Below, one piece after another: positions 7,788 to 16,571 of a stretch of 64,000 bases of DNA (position 1 is its first letter; the number at the start of each line of letters is the position of its first letter). The stretch lies in NCBI GenBank assembly GCA_902773925.1, contig CACYGI010000001.1:404836-468835 (forward strand). The letters run 5' to 3'. This stretch comes from an uncultured Bacteroidia bacterium. GTDB taxonomy: Bacteria > Bacteroidota > Bacteroidia > Bacteroidales > UBA932. Under the pieces are notes generated by a model. It did not search any database and had not been told where the DNA came from. It saw only the letters and a list, made by a program, of their open reading frames with translations. Both the position numbers and the translations under genes were made by a program.

Positions 7788-8519
7788 ATGCCGAAGTTCC
7801 GCGCGGATATGCATATCCATTCCGTGCTCTCTCCCTGCGGCGATATTGAGATGAGCCCCTCGGCCATCGTCGCCAAGGCCAAAGAGAAAGGACTGGACAT
7901 CATCGGACTGACCGACCACAACAGCACCCTCAATGCGGAGGTGACCCGCCGCCTTGGGGAGCGGTGTGGCCTGCACGTGCTGATGGGAGCCGAGGTGACC
8001 ACCTCCGAGGAGGTGCACTGTCTCGGTTTCATGCCAGACGCGGAGAGACTTCACGAGTTTCAGAAGTTCTTGGATTCGCGCGTGATATTTTTCGCCAACG
8101 ATCCGGATAAGTTCGGCTATCAGTTCGTCGTGGACGAAGAGGAGAATGTCCTGGACGAGGTCCCGCACCTGTTGATCAATGCGCTCAACCTCTCGATGGA
8201 GGAGATGCAGCGCAAGGTCTATGAGCTGGGCGGCATTTTCATCCCGGCCCACGTGGACCGCAGCACGTTCAGCATCAGCAGCCAGCTGGGATTCGTGCCG
8301 GACCGCCTGAAGTTCCACGCCCTCGAGCTGAGCTACTACGCACGGGGCCACGAATTCCTCGACAAGTGTCCCTGGTTTGCCGATTTCAACTACATCCAGA
8401 GCTCGGACGCGCATTTCATTGACGATATCGGCAAGATATGCAGCGTGCTGGAGATGGAGTCATTCAGTTTTGAAAATTTCAAAAACGCCCTCCGACAGGG
8501 AGAGGCGGTGATATTATAG
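7788..8519 (+). CDS. PHP domain metal-dependent phosphoesterase
   Basis: A 243-residue PHP-family protein. Metal-binding motifs appear in the expected order: DMHIHS near residue 7, TDHN near residue 46, GAEVTT near residue 67, PAHVDRS near residue 165 and SSDAHF near residue 206. The length is typical for stand-alone PHP phosphoesterases. Family members hydrolyse phosphate esters such as histidinol phosphate, nucleotide derivatives or DNA ends; the substrate here cannot be assigned. It sits between the second DRTGG gene and a GHKL ATPase, so a signalling or nucleotide-linked role is plausible. Confidence 0.8.
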   Translation: MPKFRADMHIHSVLSPCGDIEMSPSAIVAKAKEKGLDIIGLTDHNSTLNAEVTRRLGERCGLHVLMGAEVTTSEEVHCLGFMPDAERLHEFQKFLDSRVIFFANDPDKFGYQFVVDEEENVLDEVPHLLINALNLSMEEMQRKVYELGGIFIPAHVDRSTFSISSQLGFVPDRLKFHALELSYYARGHEFLDKCPWFADFNYIQSSDAHFIDDIGKICSVLEMESFSFENFKNALRQGEAVIL

Positions 8520-8526
8520 CCCTGTT

Positions 8527-9060
8527 ATGAAGACCCTCGACCTGCATATCATAGACATCGTTCACAATTCACTCCGTGCCGGCGCCTCGCGCATCGTCAT
8601 CGAGATGGAGGATCTCGAGACGCAGGACCGCCTTTCGATCAAGATCATCGACAATGGCTGCGGAATGCCGCAGGATATGATAGATGCCATCAACGACCAT
8701 TTCTACAGCTGCCGCAAGGAGCGCAAGATAGGTATGGGCATCGCGCTGCTCAAATACCATTCGCAGATATGCAACGGTAATTTCTACCTCAAGTCGAAAG
8801 TGGGCGAGGGGACGGAGATATACGCCTCGTATCAGCGGTCGCACATCGACCTGCAGCCCCGCGGCGACCTCTCGGGCTGCTTTGCCAACTTCATCTGCCA
8901 GTATTCGGACCGCGAATTCGTGATCCGCTACATAATGGATGAGGATACTTTCGAACTGACCACTTCCGATGTCAAGGAGGTCTTCGAAGGCATCGAGCTC
9001 AACAATTACGAGATCATAAAGAGTCTCACGGAACTGATTCACGAGAATATCGGATATTGA
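8527..9060 (+). CDS. GHKL (HSP90/histidine-kinase-type) ATPase
   Basis: A 177-residue cytosolic protein with a GHKL ATP-binding fold but no histidine phosphotransfer domain. The N box is DIVHNSLRAGA (Asp in place of the usual Glu), G1 is DNGCGMP and G2 is KIGMGIALLKY. The C-terminal 60 residues are not recognised. It resembles the ATPase half of MutL or histidine kinases. Only one base separates its stop from radA, so the two genes are coupled. Partner unknown. Confidence 0.75.
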   Translation: MKTLDLHIIDIVHNSLRAGASRIVIEMEDLETQDRLSIKIIDNGCGMPQDMIDAINDHFYSCRKERKIGMGIALLKYHSQICNGNFYLKSKVGEGTEIYASYQRSHIDLQPRGDLSGCFANFICQYSDREFVIRYIMDEDTFELTTSDVKEVFEGIELNNYEIIKSLTELIHENIGY

Positions 9061-9061
9061 T

Positions 9062-10444
9062 ATGGCAGCAAAACCCAAATCTCTCTGGTACTGTACCTCC
9101 TGCGGCGCCGAAGCCCCCAAATGGATGGGCCGCTGCCCCGCCTGCGGCGAGTGGAATACGATGGTCGAGGCTCCGGCCGAAAAGGCCTCGAAGTCCCCTG
9201 CCGGCCGCACTCGCGGACTTCTGGCGGCCGAGGCTGCCCGCCCGCAGCGTCTGGACGAGGTCTCGGGCGCGGAGGAGCTGCGTTTCCGCCTCGGCAACGG
9301 TGAGCTGGACCGCATCCTGGGCGGCGGGATGGTCGAAGGTTCGATGGTGCTTATCGGAGGCGAGCCGGGTATCGGCAAATCCACCCTCTCGTTGCAGATA
9401 CCTCTGCAGTGCGGCGGACTTTCCACCCTGTACGTATCGGGCGAGGAGAGCCTCAAGCAGATAAAGCTTCGCGCGCAGCGACTCGGCGGCAACGCCGAAA
9501 ACTGCCTCGTGCTGAGCGAGACACTGCTCGAGAATATTATCGAGCGTGCCCGTGAAGTCAATCCCAGGCTGCTCATAGTCGATTCGATCCAGACCATCTA
9601 CAGCGAGGCCCTTGAGTCTTCGGCCGGGAGCGTGTCGCAGGTGCGCGAATGCGCTGCCGCCCTGCTGCGTTTTGCCAAGGAGACGGCCACGGCGGTCATT
9701 CTCATCGGGCATATCACCAAGGACGGTACCATCGCCGGACCGAAGGTGCTGGAGCACATAGTCGATGTGGTGCTTCAGTTCGAAGGCGATACCAAGGGCG
9801 CGTACCGTATCCTGCGCAGCATCAAGAACCGCTTCGGCTCGACGGACGAGCTGGCCGTGTATGAGATGACTTCCGCAGGTCTGAGGGAGGTTTCCAATCC
9901 TTCCGAGCTGCTGATCCCGATGCATCAGGAGGACCTGAGCGGCGTGGCTATAGGCGCGATGATGGACGGCACCCGGCCGTTCCTCATTGAGTTGCAGGCT
10001 CTGGTAAGTACGGCGGCTTACGGTACTCCGCAGCGTTCGGCTACGGGATTTGACGGCCGCAGGCTCAATATGCTGCTGGCCGTGCTCGAGAAGCGGGCCG
10101 GATTCAAGCTGGCCGCAAAGGACGTGTTTCTCAATATTGCCGGAGGCCTTCGCGTGAGCGACCCTTCGTGCGACCTGGCCATCGTGGCGGCGATCCTCTC
10201 ATCCAATTTCGACCTCTACATTTCGCCCAAGACCTGCTTTGCAGCGGAAGTGGGCCTCAGCGGAGAGATCCGCCCCGTGCCGCAGGTCGAGCGCCGCATC
10301 GCCGAGGCAGAGAAGCTTGGATTTACAAAGATTTACGTCTCCTCATTCAATAAGGACGCCGCGCTTGCGCGCAAGAAAAACGGCCACATCGAGATTGTGA
10401 CCGTTTCAGATATTGCCGCTCTTTGCAGGCAATTGTTCCAGTAG
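9062..10444 (+). CDS. radA: DNA repair protein RadA (Sms)
   Basis: 460 residues, the usual RadA length. The N-terminal zinc finger has C11, C14, C25 and C28. The RecA-like ATPase has Walker A GGEPGIGKST at about 99-108 and the RadA signature KNRFG near residue 255. The C-terminal part is the Lon-protease-like domain (FLNIAGGLRV). RadA promotes branch migration in recombination. It begins one base after the GHKL ATPase gene, so it appears to be read from the sensor-operon promoter unless an internal promoter exists. Confidence 0.95.
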   Translation: MAAKPKSLWYCTSCGAEAPKWMGRCPACGEWNTMVEAPAEKASKSPAGRTRGLLAAEAARPQRLDEVSGAEELRFRLGNGELDRILGGGMVEGSMVLIGGEPGIGKSTLSLQIPLQCGGLSTLYVSGEESLKQIKLRAQRLGGNAENCLVLSETLLENIIERAREVNPRLLIVDSIQTIYSEALESSAGSVSQVRECAAALLRFAKETATAVILIGHITKDGTIAGPKVLEHIVDVVLQFEGDTKGAYRILRSIKNRFGSTDELAVYEMTSAGLREVSNPSELLIPMHQEDLSGVAIGAMMDGTRPFLIELQALVSTAAYGTPQRSATGFDGRRLNMLLAVLEKRAGFKLAAKDVFLNIAGGLRVSDPSCDLAIVAAILSSNFDLYISPKTCFAAEVGLSGEIRPVPQVERRIAEAEKLGFTKIYVSSFNKDAALARKKNGHIEIVTVSDIAALCRQLFQ

Positions 10445-10446
10445 TA

Positions 10447-11268
10447 TCAGTCGCAGCAGCCGTCAGTCTCGTCGCAGGTCTTGCTGGCGTCAACGATGTA
10501 CTTGAAAATCATCAGGGCCGTCTTGTCGCCGCCGCCGACCAGGGCTTCGGGATGGAACTGTACGCCGATGATGATACCTCCGCCATCTTCGAACTGTGCA
10601 TCAAGCGCGCCGGTGCGCTCGACCGCCTCTACGATGCCGTCAGCCGAGCGTGCGATGACGCTGAATCCCTTCGGGACGCGGTTGATGGCCTGATGGTGGA
10701 ATGAATTGACAACATAATCGGTGCTGCCGAAAACCTTTGCCAGAGTCGAGTTGGCGTCGATGACGATGCTGTGCGTGCCATAGGAGCCCGGCGTGGAGCC
10801 CTGGCGATGCTTGACATAGCTTGCGGGAATCTGGCTCGGAATGTCCTGCCAGAGGGAGCCGCCGAATGCGACCGCCATCAGCTGCTCGCCGCGGCAGATG
10901 CCCAGGACGGGAATGCCGCGCTTGACGGCTGCGCGGATCAGCTTGACGTCGAACTCGTCGCGTGCCGGCTGAATCTCACCCAGTTCGTTGATCGGCTCCT
11001 CGCCGAACCATTTGAGCGGGTCAAAATCAGCTCCGCCGGTCATAATCAGTCCGTCGATCGCAGCGACCGTGGCCTCGATAACCTCGTCGTCGCCTGTCAC
11101 CGGAACAATGACCGGGATGCCGCCGGCAAGACGGACGGCGTTGGTATATACGGTGTTGACCATATTTTTGGAGCCCTCGGTGTAACCGGATACACCGATA
11201 AGAGGCTTGCGGGCATTAACCGCCGTGCAGGAGAGGATAATAACAACAAAAAGGATGAATCTTTTCAT
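10447..11268 (-). CDS. Exported class I glutamine amidotransferase-like peptidase C26 (gamma-Glu hydrolase)
   Basis: A 273-residue protein with an N-terminal signal (FILFVVIILSCTAVNA) that sends it to the periplasm, perhaps as a lipoprotein through the Cys at position 14. The body is a PuuD/C26 type amidohydrolase: TGGADFDP near residue 77, nucleophile motif GICRGEQ with Cys125, VNSFHHQ, and VQFHPEAL carrying the catalytic His and Glu. Family members cleave gamma-glutamyl bonds, for example gamma-glutamyl-GABA or folate polyglutamate. It is convergent with radA with 2 bases between stops. A -7 element TACCTTTGG lies at 11298-11290 on the minus strand. Confidence 0.85.
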   Translation of the reverse strand: MKRFILFVVIILSCTAVNARKPLIGVSGYTEGSKNMVNTVYTNAVRLAGGIPVIVPVTGDDEVIEATVAAIDGLIMTGGADFDPLKWFGEEPINELGEIQPARDEFDVKLIRAAVKRGIPVLGICRGEQLMAVAFGGSLWQDIPSQIPASYVKHRQGSTPGSYGTHSIVIDANSTLAKVFGSTDYVVNSFHHQAINRVPKGFSVIARSADGIVEAVERTGALDAQFEDGGGIIIGVQFHPEALVGGGDKTALMIFKYIVDASKTCDETDGCCD

Positions 11269-11307
11269 ATGTCTGGTATTTATATATCACCAAAGGTAAA
11301 ATAAATC

Positions 11308-11338
11308 TATGACTTTAGGAAAATATCAAGTAAATTTG
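11308..11338 (+). promoter_or_regulatory. Probable promoter of the nucleotidyltransferase gene
   Basis: TAAATTTG at 11331-11338 fits the -7 consensus. Nineteen bases upstream is TATG (11308-11311), one mismatch from the -33 TTTG. The start codon follows 25 bases later. Confidence 0.55.
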
Positions 11339-11363
11339 CATCTATTGTGTTAATATTGAATTC

Positions 11364-12284
11364 ATGAAACCCACACTCCTTGTACTGGCAGCCGGAATGG
11401 GCTCCAGATACGGCTCTCTTAAACAGATGGACGGTCTCGGCCCCAGCGGCGAGACGATTATCGATTATTCGATTTATGATGCTATCCGCTCCGGATTCGG
11501 CAAGATCGTTTTCGTCATACGTCATTCGTTCGAAGAGGACTTCAAGAAGATATACAATGCCGAGCGTTTCGGCGGCCGCGTGGCCGTCGAGTATGTATTC
11601 CAGGAGCTGGAATATCTTCCGGACGGCTATAAGGTCCCCGAAGGCCGCGAGAAGCCCTGGGGTACCAATCACGCCGTAATGATGGCCGCCGATGTCATCC
11701 ACGAGCCTTTTGCCGTCATCAACGGCGACGACTTTTACGGCGCTGAGAGTTTCCGCGCGATGGCCGAGTTCCTCCGCGATGCAGAGGGCCGCAAGGGTCA
11801 GTATTCGATGATCGGCTACCGTCTGGAGAATACTCTCTCCGAGTTCGGAGGCGTTTCCCGCGGTGTCTGCTCAGTGGATGGCAAGGGCAACCTTAAGACC
11901 ATCACCGAGCGTTTCCAGATAGCCCGCCGGGGCGGCAAGGTGAGCCACGTCGTGGACGAGCGTCCCTACGAGCTCAATCCTGCAAGTCCGGTTTCGATGA
12001 ACTTCTGGGGCTTTACACCTGATTATTTCGAGTGGTCCGCGAAGCTTTTCAAGAAGTTCCTCGACGAGCCTTCGACCCGGACCAATCTCAAGGCCGAGTT
12101 CTTTATCCCCTATGTCGTAGATTACCTGATCGCATCGGGCAAGGCCGTTTTCCGCGTGATAGAGTGCGATGCCAAGTGGTTCGGCGTCACCTACAAGGAA
12201 GACCGTCCCTATGTTGTCGAACGCCTCGAAAAGCTTGTTGCCGAAGGCCGTTATCCTTCCAACCTCTGGGCTTTAAAGCACTGA
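11364..12284 (+). CDS. Sugar-nucleotide-type nucleotidyltransferase
   Basis: A 306-residue cytosolic protein with an NTP_transferase fold. The pyrophosphorylase signature AAGMGSRYGSLKQ is at residues 8-20 and the metal-binding segment VINGDDFYG near residue 116. Such enzymes join a sugar phosphate or similar phosphate ester to an NTP. The sugar and nucleotide cannot be read from the sequence. It is followed after 6 bases by a flippase-like membrane protein, so a role in building an envelope glycan or lipid head group is plausible. Confidence 0.8.
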   Translation: MKPTLLVLAAGMGSRYGSLKQMDGLGPSGETIIDYSIYDAIRSGFGKIVFVIRHSFEEDFKKIYNAERFGGRVAVEYVFQELEYLPDGYKVPEGREKPWGTNHAVMMAADVIHEPFAVINGDDFYGAESFRAMAEFLRDAEGRKGQYSMIGYRLENTLSEFGGVSRGVCSVDGKGNLKTITERFQIARRGGKVSHVVDERPYELNPASPVSMNFWGFTPDYFEWSAKLFKKFLDEPSTRTNLKAEFFIPYVVDYLIASGKAVFRVIECDAKWFGVTYKEDRPYVVERLEKLVAEGRYPSNLWALKH

Positions 12285-12290
12285 CAAGAG

Positions 12291-13325
12291 ATGCAGTTCA
12301 ACGCCCGCAAGGTTTTTCGTTACATCCTGCTGCTCGCCGTTTCGGCCGGGCTGCTCTGGTTTATATTCCGTAACGAAAACTGGGGCGAATTCTGGGCTGA
12401 CATCAAATCCTGCCGATGGGGCTGGGTGGCGGCTATGATGCTGCTGCAGTGCCTTGTGACGCTGATGCGCGGAGAGCGCTGGCGTCTGATGATGCGCCCT
12501 CTGACGCGCGATCTTACGGTGCGCGAGACCTATGACGCCTATGCCATCTGCTATCTATCCAACCTTCTGATCCCGCGTTCGGGCGAAGTGGTCCGCTGCG
12601 GACTCGTGGCCGAGACGCGCAAGACGAGTTTCGAGGGAGCCCTCGGCTCGGTGGTGATGGAGCGTGTATGGGACATTATCTGCGTTATTGTCAGTTGCAT
12701 CCCCCTGCTGTTCGTGGGACATTTCCGCGAGATAGTGATTGGCTGGTTTACGGGCAATGACGCTCCTGCTGGCGGTAATGCCCTGATGTGGCTGTGGATC
12801 GGCCTGGCGCTTGCTGCGGTCGTGGTGGTCGCAGTCATTCTGGCCCGCCGTCACCGCGAGAGCCTCAACCGCACGAAGATCGGCGCTGCCATATTCGGAT
12901 TCTGCGGCAAGATGGCCGAAGGCTTCAAGGCCGCCTTCAAGATGGAGCGCAAGTGGGCCTTCTTCGGTTATACGATCCTTATCTGGGTATCATACTGGCT
13001 TTGCAGCCTCTGGACGATATGGGCGCTGCCTTCGGCCGATGCGGCCGGTCTGGGCGGCTGGGACGCGCTTTTCCTGATGATTGTCGGCTCCATAGGCTGG
13101 CTCGTGCCGGTTCCGGGCGGATTCGGCGCCTATCACGGCATCCTTTCCCTGACCCTCGGCTCGATTTATGGCCTTGCCATGACCGAGGCAAATGCATTTG
13201 CGGTCCTCTCGCACGAGACGCAGGTGGTCCAGATGCTCGTCATCGGTCTTATTTCGCTCGCTACCTGGGCTATCGTCCGGCGCCGGCGGGCCCGTTCAAT
13301 GACAAATACTTCACAATCGATATGA
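12291..13325 (+). CDS. Flippase-like integral membrane protein (lysylphosphatidylglycerol synthetase TM family)
   Basis: 344 residues with about eight hydrophobic segments, the first at 10-25. It belongs to the UPF0104/LPG-synthase transmembrane family: MRGERWRLMMRP near residue 60, the conserved LLIPRSGEVVRCG block near residue 94 and PVPGGFGAYHG near residue 270. The catalytic soluble domain of MprF is absent, so this is the membrane part alone, which in relatives is linked to lipid translocation. It overlaps the next gene by 4 bases (ATGA). Confidence 0.8.
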   Translation: MQFNARKVFRYILLLAVSAGLLWFIFRNENWGEFWADIKSCRWGWVAAMMLLQCLVTLMRGERWRLMMRPLTRDLTVRETYDAYAICYLSNLLIPRSGEVVRCGLVAETRKTSFEGALGSVVMERVWDIICVIVSCIPLLFVGHFREIVIGWFTGNDAPAGGNALMWLWIGLALAAVVVVAVILARRHRESLNRTKIGAAIFGFCGKMAEGFKAAFKMERKWAFFGYTILIWVSYWLCSLWTIWALPSADAAGLGGWDALFLMIVGSIGWLVPVPGGFGAYHGILSLTLGSIYGLAMTEANAFAVLSHETQVVQMLVIGLISLATWAIVRRRRARSMTNTSQSI

Positions 13326-14323
13326 AATCTATCCTCGGTATCGGCAATGCGCTGACGGACATTCTGGCGGTCCTGCCGGATGACACACTCCTCAAGAAGT
13401 ACAACCTCCCTCCGGGAAGTATGCAGCACGTAGATGCTCCGACCGGCAACAAGATCTGGTCCGACCTGAAGAAGATCGGCGTCCAGTATGTGGCCGGCGG
13501 CAGTGCGGCCAACACTATTTCCGCAACGGCCATCCTCGGTATGCCTTCGGCATTTATCGGCAAGGTGGGTGATGACGAGCTCGGCTCGCTCTTCCACTCC
13601 GACCAGAAGCAGAACGGTATCCGCAGCATCATCCTCAAGGGCACCGCGGCTTCGGGCCGTGCGATGGTCTTTATCACCGCGCCCAATGCCGACCGTACTT
13701 TCGCCACTTATCTTGGTGCCGCACTCCAGCTTGAGCCGGAAGACCTCAAGCCCGAGTATTTTGAGGGTTACGAGCACGACTACCTGCATCTGGAAGGTTA
13801 TCTGGTGCAGAATCAGAGGCTTTTCCGCCGCGCCGTCGAGATAGGCCGCGAGCATCATATGACTATTTCCCTCGATATGGCTTCATACAATGTCGTGGAG
13901 TCCAACAATGCGTTCCTGCACGATATCGTCCGCAATTATGTGGATATCGTCTTCGCCAACGAGACCGAGGCCAAGGCCTTTACCGGACTTGAGCCGCGCG
14001 AGGCGCTGGACGAGATGGCCTCTATGTGCAAGATCGCAGCCGTCAAGATCGGAAAGTCCGGGTCGATGGTCCGCAGCGGTGAGCAATATCACTTCATCGA
14101 GCCGTGGCCGGGCGAGGCCGTGGATGCTACCGGTGCGGGCGATACTTACGCCGCCGGTTTCCTTTTCGCCCTTGCCAACGGGATGCCGCTCGAGGTCTGC
14201 GGACAGGTCGGCAGCGCGCTTGCAGCCAAGGTCGTCGAGGTTATCGGTACCAAGATCGATATTCCCCGCTGGAAGGAAGTCAAGAAAGAAATCCGCCGCC
14301 TGATGGGCGTAACCGACCTGTAA
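13322..14323 (+). CDS. PfkB-family sugar/nucleoside kinase, adenosine-kinase-like
   Basis: 333 residues. PfkB signatures are the N-terminal GIGNALTDILA, the GGSAANTI motif near residue 60 and the C-terminal DATGAGDTYAAGF block with the catalytic Asp near residue 268. The overall pattern resembles bacterial adenosine kinases of the phylum; ribokinase-type specificity is possible. Adenosine kinase converts adenosine to AMP with ATP. The frame is open 178 codons upstream inside the flippase gene, but ATG 13322 overlaps that gene's stop and starts the family's N-terminus. A nucleoside permease gene lies 2.2 kb downstream on the same strand. Confidence 0.8.
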   Translation: MKSILGIGNALTDILAVLPDDTLLKKYNLPPGSMQHVDAPTGNKIWSDLKKIGVQYVAGGSAANTISATAILGMPSAFIGKVGDDELGSLFHSDQKQNGIRSIILKGTAASGRAMVFITAPNADRTFATYLGAALQLEPEDLKPEYFEGYEHDYLHLEGYLVQNQRLFRRAVEIGREHHMTISLDMASYNVVESNNAFLHDIVRNYVDIVFANETEAKAFTGLEPREALDEMASMCKIAAVKIGKSGSMVRSGEQYHFIEPWPGEAVDATGAGDTYAAGFLFALANGMPLEVCGQVGSALAAKVVEVIGTKIDIPRWKEVKKEIRRLMGVTDL

Positions 14324-15453
14324 TGAAGTTTGACCTGATAGCACGCGATAAGTCGTCCGGCGCCCGTGCGGGCCTGCTGCAGACGGCCCATGGCGAGATT
14401 CGCACCCCGATTTTCATGCCGGTAGGCACGGTCGGCAGCGTCAAGGGCGTCTATCACCGCGACCTTCGTGACGATATCAGGGCGCAGATTATCCTTGGCA
14501 ATACTTATCATCTCTACCTGCGTCCCGGTCTGGATATCCTGTACCGCGCAGGCGGACTGCACAAGTTTACCTCCTGGGACGGGCCCATCCTCACGGACAG
14601 CGGCGGATTCCAGGTGTTTTCGCTCACCCAGATTCGCAAGATCACCCCGGAGGGATGCACGTTCCAGTCGCATATCGACGGTTCGAGGCATACTTTTACC
14701 CCCGAGAACAACGTCGATACTCAGCGGACCATCGGCGCTGATATAATGATGGCCCTCGATGAATGCTGCCCGGGCAATGCGGATCACCGCTATGCGGAGA
14801 AGTCGCTGCAGCTGACACAGGGCTGGCTCGAGCGTTTCGACCGTCGTTTTAGGGAGACGGAGCCCCTCTACGGTTATGAGCAGACTTATTTCCCCATTGT
14901 TCAGGGATGCGTGTATGACGACCTGCGTATCCGTGCCGCAGAGCACGCAGTGGCTCTCGGCCGCGACGGATATGCCATCGGCGGCCTTGCCGTAGGTGAG
15001 CCGACGGAGGAGATGTACCGCATCATCGAGCTGCTTCATCCAGTGCTGCCCGCCGACAAACCCCGTTACCTGATGGGCGTCGGCACGCCCGCCAATATCC
15101 TGGAGGCCATCGACCGCGGCGTGGATATGTTTGACTGCGTGATGCCTACGCGCAACGGCCGCAACGGAATGCTCTTCACCTGGCAGGGTATCATCAATAT
15201 CCGCAACCGCAAATGGGCGGACGATTTCTCCCCGATCGATCCAGATGGCTCGTCTTTTGTTGACAGCCTCTACTCCAAGGCATACCTGAGGCATCTGTTC
15301 ATCGCCGGCGAAATGCTGGCGGCCGAGATTGCGAGCGAGCACAACCTCGCATTCTATCTGGATCTGGTGCGGCAGGCCCGTGAGCATATCCTGGCCGGAG
15401 ATTATCACAGCTGGAAGGAAGTTATGGTAAAACGGCTTGAGACCAGACTTTGA
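14324..15453 (+). CDS. tgt: tRNA-guanine transglycosylase (queuosine biosynthesis)
   Basis: 376 residues, standard length. It swaps guanine 34 for preQ1 in tRNAs with GUN anticodons. Landmarks are LTDSGGFQVFSL near residue 90, GGLAVGEP near residue 222 and DCVMPTRNGRNG near residue 268. The usual zinc-binding CxCxxC segment downstream is not present; the corresponding region reads DPDGSSFVDSLYSKAYL, lacking the three Cys. That loss, to my knowledge, is seen in Bacteroidota relatives. The start follows the kinase stop directly (TAATG). Confidence 0.93.
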
Positions 15454-15455
15454 CG

Positions 15456-16553
15456 ATGAAAGGACCTCTCATAAAGCGGCTGGACCGATACATAATCGGC
15501 AAATTTATCGGCACGTATCTCTTTACGCTGCTGATCGTGATTCTCGTCGTGATAGTCTTCGACCTTAGCGAGAAGATCGGAAAGTTTGTCGAGAATTCGG
15601 TCCCCCTGAGCGAGATCGTCCTGCAGTACTATGCGGGATTCATCCCGTGGATGCTCAACAGTTTCAGCCCGCTGTTCGTCTTTATCGCCGTCATTTTCTT
15701 CACCTCTAAGCTGGCGACCAACAGCGAGATCATAGCGATTCTCTCGAGCGGCGTGAGTTTCCGCCGCCTGATGGTGCCCTATATTTTCTCGGCGGCGCTG
15801 ATTACGGCTTTTTCGCTGTTTATGAGCCTGTCGGTGATTCCTCCTGCCAACAAGATGCGTCTGGATTTCGAGAACAAGTACATCAAATCCAAGCAGCGAA
15901 GCGCCGAAGAGCTGTCCAATCTGCATTACCAGATTTCGCCCGGCCAGTTCGTCTATGTCGAGCAGTACAGCCCCTGGGCCAATACCTGCTATCGCTTTAC
16001 GCTGGAGACCATCGAAGGCGGCCGTGTCCTGTCCAAGCTTTCGGCCGAGTCGGCCGCGTGGGATTCGACCTTCTGCGGCTGGACGCTGCGCAATTATTAC
16101 CAGCGTGATTTCTACGGCGAATCGGAGGTCGTCGTGACCGGCCGCACGAAGGATACCATCATCAACCTTACGATAGACGATTTCAGCCGGCGCAAGAATT
16201 TCGTCGAATGGCTGACCGGGCCGGAGCTGAATGAGGTTATCGAGACGCAGCGTATGCGCGGCGATCCTTCCATCAAGCGTTCCCTGATAGAGAAAAACAA
16301 CCGCGTGGCGACTCCTTTCTCGGCTTTCGTGCTGACCGTTATGGCTGTCGCCCTGTCCTCGCGCAAGAGGCGGGGAGGTACCGGCATCAACATCGGCGTC
16401 GGCCTGGCGCTGAGCTTCTCGTACATATTGTTTATGCGCTTCAGCCAGATGTTCGTCTATACCGGAGCGCTCTCGCCGGCCTTCGCAATGTGGCTGCCTA
16501 ATATACTCTACGCCGTGATTGCGGCCGTACTTTACCGTATCGCACCGAAATAA
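15456..16553 (+). CDS. LptG-like permease (YjgP/YjgQ family)
   Basis: 365 residues with the YjgP/YjgQ layout: three transmembrane segments at the N-terminus (about 18-40, 60-85, 100-125), a central periplasmic beta-jellyroll region (about 130-270) and three more membrane segments at the C-terminus. LptF and LptG form the inner-membrane channel of the lipopolysaccharide exporter with ATPase LptB. The position right after tgt is common in this phylum. A TTG start 6 bases upstream is possible. A second family member is fused to Fmt at 23949-26372, so the pair may form one LptFG complex. Confidence 0.85.
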   Translation: MKGPLIKRLDRYIIGKFIGTYLFTLLIVILVVIVFDLSEKIGKFVENSVPLSEIVLQYYAGFIPWMLNSFSPLFVFIAVIFFTSKLATNSEIIAILSSGVSFRRLMVPYIFSAALITAFSLFMSLSVIPPANKMRLDFENKYIKSKQRSAEELSNLHYQISPGQFVYVEQYSPWANTCYRFTLETIEGGRVLSKLSAESAAWDSTFCGWTLRNYYQRDFYGESEVVVTGRTKDTIINLTIDDFSRRKNFVEWLTGPELNEVIETQRMRGDPSIKRSLIEKNNRVATPFSAFVLTVMAVALSSRKRRGGTGINIGVGLALSFSYILFMRFSQMFVYTGALSPAFAMWLPNILYAVIAAVLYRIAPK

Positions 16554-16571
16554 TCCAAGTATCTTTTAAAT

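Noticed and set aside
12788..13321. Long N-terminal extension of the PfkB kinase frame inside the flippase gene
   Set aside because: The extension has shadow composition (Arg, Gly rich), while ATG 13322 overlaps the flippase stop and gives the standard kinase N-terminus.
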